From NCBI GenBank assembly GCA_003573635.1, contig QUTJ01031625.1, forward strand, positions 1-13,613: a stretch of 13,613 nt of DNA, given 5' to 3'. Below the pieces are notes generated by a model that saw only the letters and a list, made by a program, of their open reading frames with translations, was not told the DNA's origin and did not search any database. Both the position numbers and the translations under genes were made by a program. This document shows positions 8,201-13,613 of the stretch, in pieces (position 1 is the first letter of the stretch; the number at the start of each line of letters is the position of its first letter). This DNA is from Goniomonas avonlea (taxonomy: Eukaryota; Cryptophyceae; Goniomonadida; Goniomonadaceae).

Positions 8201-10073
8201 TCAAGGACAACCGGCCCGTTGCCGCCGGAATGCACGTTCCTTACGTGGTTTGCGAGGTGAGTCCCTCCCACGATACAATTGAACCGAGTGCACGACCATG
8301 TTTCCCTGATTGCTTTTCACGAGCCTTTTATCTCCACGGCTGACTAGCTGTGAGTGCCGAGTCCCAATGGAGAGCTCGAGAACCACCAGACAATGGCAGT
8401 ATCCACACGACTCCTGACTGACGCCGTTTGCTTCAGGGAGCGCCATCTGAAAGCGTGTCACAACGCGCTCACCACCCAGACACTGTCGCCAAACCTGACA
8501 GTGTGCTGAAGGTCGATACCAAGTGGTACTTGGGTCAGCAGGTTTGTCATTGGTGCTTTTGCAGTGCCCCATCAGCCTTTGTTTCATGCAGCCAGGGCGG
8601 TTTGATGTCGAATCACTAACGACTTGACTCGCAGATTCACCCACCCGTCGCTCGCTTGTGTGCTGTGATTGAGGGCACCGACTCAGCGCAGCTTGCTGAT
8701 TGCCTGGGCCTTGACCCCTCCAAGTTCAAGGACCACTCGTCGACGTCCTCCCAGTGAGTTGACGCTTTCCCGGAAACTTAGCGTAGGAATCCGACTGTTG
8801 CGGTTGTTTCGGTGTCAGTGCCTACGTGATGCGATTTGATCGCCTGATTGATCGCGTTGCACTCACATCGTGTGCTACACGTGACTTTTCTTTCTGCCGA
8901 TTGATGTGGGCTCGCAGGAGCCGGGAGAATGTGACAGATTATGATGGTGACCAGTACCGCGATGCGGAACGGCTTCGGGTCACATGCCGCACGTGCAAGC
9001 AGCCGTCGGTGTTCGAGGGCATTATGCGCATGGTGAGCTCTCAACATCCTTGCTCAGCGTTTATAACGTTGTACGCTCATTCGTTTCTTCATCCTCTTGA
9101 AAGACGGGCCTCAGTGTGTCTCTTGGTTCGGCTCGAGCTCTGTCTGTCCCCCTTTGTCTGACAAAGAATCTCAGAACACTGCCGGCAAATGGGTGTCGGG
9201 TTTGATGTGCGACACGGACGAGTGCCGGGGCAAGCTGAGTACATTTAAGCCTGAGGCAATCCGCGCTGCAATTCTTCGACAGACGCGCCTTTCTCTCGAG
9301 AAGCACCACGACGGCTGGATGGCCTGCGCTGACTCGGAGTGCAAGCGACGGACGCGCGATATGTCGACGGCGTTCCACATTCCTGATGAGCACCTGCCCG
9401 GCGCGCAGAAGGAACTCGGGCGCTGGTAGGTGTTCTCGACTCGTAACACTGGGTGTACCATAGCTGTGATGCAGTCAATTCTCCCATATCTGGTCAGTCT
9501 CTTCCAATCTCGTCAGTGTCCCTCGAATTTAGTCAGTTCGAGAATCTCTGCACTGCGTCCTCACGTGGTCGTTGCAGCTGCTTGCGCCGAGGTTGCACTG
9601 GAGTGATGCAGCCCGAGTACCCTGCGAGCGCTCTGCAGCTGCAACTTCAGTACCACTCGTCGCTCGTGAGCGTCGCTGGTGCTCGTCGCAAGTTCGAACA
9701 AGACAACGCCCGTCGTGAGTCCATGTTATTTGTTCGGTGTTGTAGGGGTGGAGGAGGAAGGCGACAGATTACGCAGGTGCTGACACGGGGTAGGGAGCCG
9801 GGAGAGAAAGACCAAGGGTGGTAGAGGATGAGCTGTCGTGGGGTTGTTTCCGCCACGATCTGAATCCGCGCGCGCGGGGGGGGGGGTGGGGGCACTCTGG
9901 TAACGCGAGCGAAAACAGGTATCCAGGCGAAACAGACGGCGCACTCGGATCCAACCCTGTCAATGTCGGAGGTCGACAAGGCAATGTTTGCCAAGCTGGA
10001 GGAGGATGTGAACAAGTTCCTGCACCTGTCCGCCTTCAACACTGTCGACATGACCTCGCTGTTCGCCTTGTAA
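1494..10073 (+). CDS. POLA1: DNA polymerase alpha catalytic subunit (p180), 37 exons, 1522 aa
   Basis: Family-B polymerase that extends primase RNA primers in the nuclear Pol alpha-primase complex. Exons: 1494-1604, 1658-1748, 1792-1986, 2036-2079, 2125-2178, 2229-2282, 2331-2378, 2425-2517, 2576-2758, 2812-2865, 2910-2973, 3068-3168, 3241-3326, 3508-3590, 3652-3724, 3840-3921, 4074-4183, 4342-4441, 4519-4626, 4714-4875, 5063-5254, 5300-5446, 5492-5540, 5802-5935, 6128-6187, 6445-6624, 6785-6955, 7004-7096, 7217-7642, 7816-7935, 8038-8256, 8437-8541, 8635-8753, 8918-9032, 9175-9425, 9578-9714, 9919-10073. All junctions are GT-AG; phases agree and the sum is 4569 nt. Human p180 is 1462 aa, so the length fits. 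Motif A (903-909), motif B (999-1007) and motif C (1050-1055) are intact. Boundaries were set by splice sites plus conservation; the least certain are exons 3-5 and 35-36. The start is the first in-frame ATG. Its neighbours are divergent upstream and convergent downstream. Confidence 0.96.
4519..5935 (+). other. POLA1 exonuclease-like domain, catalytically dead
   Basis: This span covers the fold that proofreads in Pol delta and epsilon. The Exo I acidic pair is absent: the strand at residues 556-565 reads [10 protein letters not shown]. In the Exo II segment ([13 protein letters not shown], from 657) the position of the catalytic Asp appears to be His665. The Exo III-like segment keeps an Asp (774) but has His770 in place of Tyr. 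Loss of these residues is typical of Pol alpha, which lacks proofreading, and it argues against Pol delta or zeta. Confidence 0.85.
5541..5801 (+). other. POLA1 intron 23, 261 nt, stop-free and frame-preserving
   Basis: The donor GTGCCT follows exon 23, and the acceptor CCCGCAG follows a TGAC branch-like motif. Splicing joins residues FAQS to DTLLHL, matching the spacing in human p180 without an insertion. The intron is 87 codons long with no in-frame stop, so retention would add 87 residues to the exonuclease-like region. An internal AG at 5589-5590 after a pyrimidine/GT tract would put the rest in the wrong frame. Confidence 0.7.
6445..7642 (+). other. POLA1 polymerase core: YAGG switch, motifs A, B and C
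   Basis: Exons 26-29 encode residues 827-1116. A Lys/Ala-rich and acidic linker leads to [11 protein letters not shown], whose YAGG (882-885) is the family-B exonuclease-polymerase switch. Motif A is DFNSLYP (903-909; Asp903 binds metal), followed by [12 protein letters not shown], which is diagnostic of Pol alpha. Motif B is KILANSMYG (999-1007), the nucleotide-binding finger helix. Motif C is YGDTDS (1050-1055), supplying Asp1052 and Asp1054. A KKKYAAL motif follows. All catalytic residues are present, so the enzyme should be active. Confidence 0.95.
8918..9714 (+). other. POLA1 C-terminal zinc-binding domain (primase and B-subunit contact)
   Basis: Exons 34-36 encode the Pol alpha C-terminal domain. 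The first zinc site is Cys1327-x2-Cys1330 with Cys1354-x4-Cys1359. The second has Cys1393-x4-Cys1398, after the conserved HHDGWM (human YYDGWL), paired with Cys1426/Cys1427 and Cys1432 just before MQPEYP. Human p180 has a plain CxxC in that last pair, so the spacing here differs, or the splice between exons 35 and 36 is misplaced. This domain binds the B subunit and primase in known complexes. Confidence 0.8.
9876..9892 (+). repeat. G-rich run in the last POLA1 intron
   Basis: Eleven G, then T, then five G follow a CGCGCGCG-like stretch inside intron 36 (9715-9918), about 26 nt before its acceptor. It is a G-quadruplex candidate on the coding strand and could affect splicing of the last intron; it may also be a homopolymer length error. 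Confidence 0.8.
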
Positions 10074-10593
10074 ACGCCTTGATCAAGCGGCGACATGGCT
10101 CAGCCCCCGCGGCCACGCCTCCGTGTTCACATTTTGTACACTATGATGTGTCGCAGTCGCCTCACAGCCACAAGGTTCCGCTGCCTGGACGCCCTGCCAG
10201 GGCGATTCGAACCACAGCCGTCATGACCACGCCACCGACTCACACCGCGGCTGCGGCGTGTTTCGGCCGCTCGCTCAACGCAAGTGGCCCCCCTGGGACA
10301 AGGACCAGTCTCCGCTCCGACTCCATATTTCTCACATTGACTTCTTGTGCCGTGGGGCACGCATAACGTAATAATGGCATCTCCGCGCCCCCGATGATTG
10401 AATATCGGGTTATCGTATTATTGTTTATGGTGACATTGAATGAACACGTACTTTATCCTAGAGTGCCACCGCTGTCACGTGTCACTCAGTCGATTGGTGC
10501 GGGGTCTTCGAAATTAACCCAGGGGGCTCGAAACCAGGTGCTGGTGCTCCAGCGAAGGTAGGTTTCTGCGCGTTTGTTTCCTTGGATCGCTCT
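10074..10593. other. POLA1 3' flank, no gene seen
   Basis: These 520 bases follow the POLA1 stop. The first 300 are GC-rich and must include the 3' UTR; a long + strand open frame here continues from intron 36 in a different frame from the real last exon and has no domain. After about 10365 the sequence turns AT-rich. No perfect AATAAA was found on the + strand, so the polyadenylation site is not located. Confidence 0.6.
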
Positions 10594-10949
10594 GGTGCTG
10601 TTCAATTTCAAGTTGAAGGCACCATATGACGCCAATTTCCGAGTGGTCCTGGGCCATGAATTTCAAAATTTTCTGAGGTATACCTCATGGTCGAGCATCG
10701 GCGTTCAAAACATTGCGATATATTTCCAAATGTACAGTTAAACGGTCGAAAGACAAATTCAAGTTTAGGCCAAGGCCTGCCAGCCGCTCCGCCTGAGCTT
10801 TATGAGCTAGACTATAAATATAGCTATAGCTAGAATATATATCTGCTCGACCATGAGGTATAGCTCAGAAGATTTTGAAATTCATGGCCCAGGACCACTC
10901 GGAAATTGGCGTCATATATGGTGCCTTCAACTTGAAGTTGAACAGCACC
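10594..10949. mobile_element. Foldback/MITE-like element with ~105-bp inverted arms
   Basis: The left arm, 10594-10697 (104 nt), and the right arm, 10844-10949 (106 nt), are inverted copies. I count three substitutions and one 2-nt indel between them. The spacer is 146 nt (10698-10843). Each arm's outer 30 nt (10594-10623 and 10920-10949) is itself a hairpin of the form GGTGC...TTCAA/TTGAA...GCACC. No coding capacity for a transposase exists. I see no target-site duplication next to the arm ends, so this may be a foldback element, a MITE with decayed flanks, or a local inverted duplication. The near identity of the arms implies recent formation or gene conversion. Confidence 0.8.
10821..10832. 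repeat. 12-bp perfect palindrome in the foldback spacer
   Basis: TAGCTATAGCTA is its own reverse complement and lies in an AT-rich patch of the spacer close to the right arm. A short inverted repeat AGGCC-AA-GGCCT also occurs earlier in the spacer, near 10767-10778. Confidence 0.8.
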
Positions 10950-11227
10950 TAATACTGTACCTCCTGGGGGTGCGCACGTTTTCGATTGCCCGGGCATGGC
11001 CGCAGCGCGCGTCACGGCAGGGCAACAGACAGTCTGAGTCCTCATGATCCCAACGTCATTTGAAATTGGTTATCTCTCGAAATATGTCGTATGGAGTCCT
11101 ATATGTACGCGCCCAACCGTACATAGTATCTCTCTCAGGACTCGTAAGTGACTCCGGTTGTATCCAAAACCCACCCCTTAGGGTTTAGCTAGATCATAGC
11201 CATAGGGTTTTTTCACGGTGGGACTTG

Positions 11228-11248
11228 GGTGACATCTGTTGTGTCACC
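11228..11248. repeat. Hairpin GGTGACA/TGTCACC
   Basis: A perfect 7-bp stem (11228-11234 with 11242-11248) with a 7-nt loop. It is one of a group of small hairpins in this part of the intergenic region. No U-tract follows, and a role is unknown. Confidence 0.7.
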
Positions 11249-11271
11249 ACAGGAGAGTTTGATATATTACG

Positions 11272-11297
11272 ACTGACATGTCAGTGAGCACTGACAT
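11272..11297. repeat. Overlapping palindrome and hairpin built on ACTGACAT
   Basis: ACTGACATGTCAGT (11272-11285) is a perfect 14-bp palindrome. Its second half also pairs with the next ACTGACAT across a GAGC loop (ATGTCAGT 11278-11285 with ACTGACAT 11290-11297). The same octamer therefore occurs in alternating orientation three times in 26 bases, allowing two mutually exclusive hairpins. Confidence 0.85.
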
Positions 11298-12163
11298 TTA
11301 GTTGTCACTTCCAAACTGAAATCCGATATGCATTCCTCGGTGCTGTCCACTGGCCGCCTCATGTACTTGAACCATCCCAATCCAGGCTCGCAGTCGAGCT
11401 CCTGCACATGCTTGCTCGATCCCAATCAACTTCAACGAAGGCTTGCAAGGTAGCAGGGCAAAATCTCCGGCGGCTAGCGGACTCGCGGCGGCAGATTTAC
11501 TTGCGAGTTGCCGGTGGGCGCTGCACGAATGTGGCGGTACTCGCCTCACCGCTAGTCGCCGAGTTGATGCTCGCCGCTGCTGGTCCCAGTGGTCCGAGCT
11601 CCTCCCAGGCGCGAGCTCCAAGGCTCTCCCGCCGCGGCAGCAGAGAGGAACTTTGAAGACCGAGGGAAACGACCAAGGAAAGATTCACTTCACTTAGAGC
11701 AACGTGAACAAGTGAAGATCGTTTCGTCTCCTTGCTGATCAGATTGAGATAAAGTATTCAAGCTGAGTTATACTTTGGAACGATGTGTGTGTGAGAGAGT
11801 CCGGAGCTCGAGTATTCAAGCACTTTAGTTACAAAGTCGGGAAATCCAGCGCTAAAGCAAGAAGCGGCGCAACCCAGCCGCAGAAAAATCAGAAAACTTG
11901 AAAGTGCAACTTGCAAGTCGGGTCTGATCGATACAATTTCATTCGGGATGTCAATTCTTCACAGTAGCTCAAAACGCCTATCTCATACACACAGGGCAGA
12001 CAATGCCCCGCTAAAAAGTTGTTCGGGCTGCTAAGCATGCGCCTCTGATCAAATATGGCGTATGTGTTCTATCATTAAGTGGTATCAGATGTGCAGTTCT
12101 CATAGCGATACACCGGCAGTTGGGCGAAAAGGTGACACGGAAGTTTGTCCGTTGGCGATAATG
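11298..12163. other. Intergenic stretch without a supported gene
   Basis: Short open frames occur on both strands (for example about 107 codons on the - strand at 11298-11621), but they overlap each other in a GC-rich patch, lack recognisable domains and have no flanking splice pattern. From about 11690 the sequence is more AT-rich and stops are frequent. The nonamer GTATTCAAG appears twice, at about 11754 and 11812. The right end is probably the 3' UTR of the - strand gene ending at 12164. Nothing further is supported. Confidence 0.55.
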
Positions 12164-13486
12164 TTACACCGGAACATCGTCCTGTTGATTCTTGGCCTGG
12201 GCGGCGGGTCAAGAGTCAGAGGAGGGAGAGTGGCACAGAGAGAACGAGCTATAGGAGAAAAAGAACAGAGAGATCCCAGCAACCACCAGTCGTCGTGTTG
12301 AAAGTGATTCGTTGTGCAATTGCATGGTCAGCGTGCGCGAGAGTGTGAGAGGAGAACCGGGCGAGAAGAAACACAATGGAATGGAATGAGAGAAACGGGT
12401 ACCAGGAACGATGAAGTGAAAAAATCACAGCGGAGTGAGAGAGGACTCACAGAAAACACGCCCTTGTAGTTTCGGTTGCTCGTCAGCTCGTAGTTGGGAA
12501 TTCCAGAGATCTTGTGGGCGGCAAGGGCGTCTCGGTACGGCGGCAGGCCCTCGCCGTCGCCCACCTTGTTGCTGCGGAGGAGGCCCCCGCACAAGGCAGC
12601 CATCAACTGCGCGCGATGAGGTTACTTCTCAGGACGTGCCCACGTCCACATCCATGCACACGAGAGGGAGAAGAGGAGAGGGGGCGGGAGAGCGGGGCCA
12701 GGAGAGAAGAACAGGGGGGCGGCGAGCTCACCTTAGGTAGTAGAAGCCCCATAGCAGAAAGCAACAGCAGGATGAACATGGGGAAGACGACCCAGTTGAA
12801 CAGCCGCGCAGGGATGTTGTACGTGACGAGGAGCTGGTACTCCTGCGTGCCCGGCTTGGCCTGTGCCAGAAGCTCGTCGGCGTACTTTTGGATCTCGGGA
12901 CTGCGGCGGGATTAGGACAAAACTCTGCGGCATATTCGATGGCGTCGTAGCGTGTGGACCGCGAATGCATGACGAGGATCACAAACTTGGGGATGCGGGG
13001 TGTGTCCATGACCTGAGTGTCGCTCTCACGCAGGCCTCTCACCTGAGCAGCGGTCTAGGGAAGGTTCCTCGCGCCGAGTATATCCACAGCCCCAGCAGCA
13101 TGTGCATGATCCCGGCGTACGGCAGGCACTTGACCATCAGCCTGGCGATGGTGTCGTTGTACTGCGGCGGGGTGCGGTACACGCGCAGCAGCAGCAGCTT
13201 CTCCACGGAGTACATGATCCCAAACGTCACCGACGCACACAGCAGCAAGATCGGGATTCCCGAGCTGTAGAGCAGACAGACGAAGACGGTGGAGAGCACG
13301 AGGCCGTAGCGCTGCGCGATCTGCAGCTCGGGCCCGAGGTAGCGCTCGTTGAGCTCCTCCTGCAGCAGCGGCTGCGGCCGGAGCCCGGCGAGAGCTTTCT
13401 TCAGGCCCGTGACGAAGACAGGGACCATGGGGATGAAGGCGTTGAGGAACACCGTCATGATGATGGAGGTGCCAACGACTGCGTAC
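12164..13486 (-). CDS. Polytopic membrane protein, C-terminal 266 residues (5' part outside window)
   Basis: Four - strand exons: 13486-13043, 12900-12732, 12606-12451 and 12196-12164. All junctions are GT-AG and phases agree (the first exon begins with the last base of a split codon); the stop is at 12166-12164. The protein has about five hydrophobic segments: near the start (YAVVGTSIIMTVFLN), two close together around RYGLVLSTVFVCLLYSSGIP, one at LPYAGIMHMLLGLWIYS, and one long one from RLFNWVVFPMFILLLL. Between them is YSVEKLLLLRVYRTPPQY, followed by a soluble tail ending DDVPV. The pattern of a hydrophobic hairpin followed by a Lys/Arg-rich LLR-Y-R-PP loop recalls eukaryotic multi-pass proteins of the OSCA/TMEM63-anoctamin type, but I cannot assign a family. 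It could be a channel or scramblase relative. The gene is convergent with POLA1. The last tiny exon (10 codons plus stop) is the least certain. Confidence 0.8.
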
Positions 13487-13578
13487 CTGTGTGCACGCGT
13501 TGGCAAGGAGGGAGGGTGGAGAGGAGGGAGAGGAGGTACAGAAATGAGGAAGAGATGGAGGTTGAGGGTTGGCGAGGT

Positions 13579-13613
<35 letters not shown>
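13487..13613 (-). other. Intron (at least its 3' part) of the membrane-protein gene
   Basis: Read on the - strand this is pyrimidine-rich and ends in GCACACAG directly before the exon at 13486. A GTATAC at 13582-13577 could be its donor, which would make the intron 96 nt and the GA repeat beyond it exon; otherwise the intron continues past the window edge. Confidence 0.55.
13583..13613. repeat. CT/GA dinucleotide microsatellite, cut by the window edge
   Basis: About 15 uninterrupted CT units on the + strand (GA on the - strand) reach the right end of the window, so its full length is unknown. It most likely lies in an intron of the - strand gene. Confidence 0.9.

Noticed and set aside
7573-8271. 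232-codon open frame on the - strand
   Set aside because: It lies antisense to three well-conserved POLA1 exons and the introns between them; its openness reflects the codon use of the + strand. No domain is recognisable.
1494-10073. CRISPR arrays, tRNA or rRNA genes, viral or toxin genes in the window
   Set aside because: No regularly spaced repeats, no cloverleaf with the usual B-box sequence and no rRNA-like conserved blocks were seen; the polymerase has the features of cellular Pol alpha, not of a viral family-B enzyme.
9818-10366. 182-codon open frame on the + strand
   Set aside because: It starts in intron 36, runs through the G run, and crosses the last POLA1 exon in the wrong frame. 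The correct frame ends with the conserved VDMTSLFAL-type terminus at 10073.
11298-11621. 107-codon - strand frame, with 82- and 84-codon + strand frames overlapping it
   Set aside because: Three mutually overlapping frames in a GC-rich patch are expected by chance; none has a domain or a splice context.
12901-13042. Open - strand reading through intron sequence, giving a longer basic protein
   Set aside because: Splicing from 13043 to 12900 joins PLLS to PEIQKYADELL in frame and leads into a clear membrane segment, whereas read-through changes frame and loses it.

Overview
This window is nuclear DNA from a eukaryote. Its coding sequences are broken by many GT-AG introns, coding exons are GC-rich, and no bacterial gene layout is visible. 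The density of short introns (36 in one 8.6 kb gene, ten of them only 43-58 nt) and a compact divergent promoter suggest a unicellular eukaryote such as a protist or alga. I cannot name the lineage from sequence alone.

Layout. Positions 1-315 are a flank with no firm gene; a possible + strand poly(A) signal sits at 277-286. An intronless gene of unknown function lies on the - strand at 316-1302 (328 aa). A 191-bp intergenic stretch (1303-1493) carries a perfect E2F-type site and is shared head-to-head with the main gene. Positions 1494-10073 (+) hold a complete gene for the DNA polymerase alpha catalytic subunit (POLA1/p180). I model it as 37 exons that sum to 4569 nt (1522 codons plus stop). 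Positions 10074-12163 contain no supported gene, but do contain a clear foldback element (10594-10949, two ~105-bp inverted arms) and a small cluster of hairpins near 11228-11297. From 13486 down to 12164 the - strand carries the last four recognisable exons of a polytopic membrane protein whose 5' part lies beyond the right edge. A CT/GA microsatellite ends the window.

How the genes relate. POLA1 makes the DNA part of the RNA-DNA primer at replication origins and Okazaki fragments. Its divergent neighbour is serine-proline rich, with two CDK-type sites, and shares the E2F-containing promoter, so co-expression in G1/S is a reasonable inference. The membrane protein gene is convergent with POLA1 and shows no functional link.

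The polymerase gene is conventional in function. The less ordinary material is the foldback element, the strongly constrained intron branch motif, a 261-nt stop-free intron that preserves frame, and the two unassigned genes.
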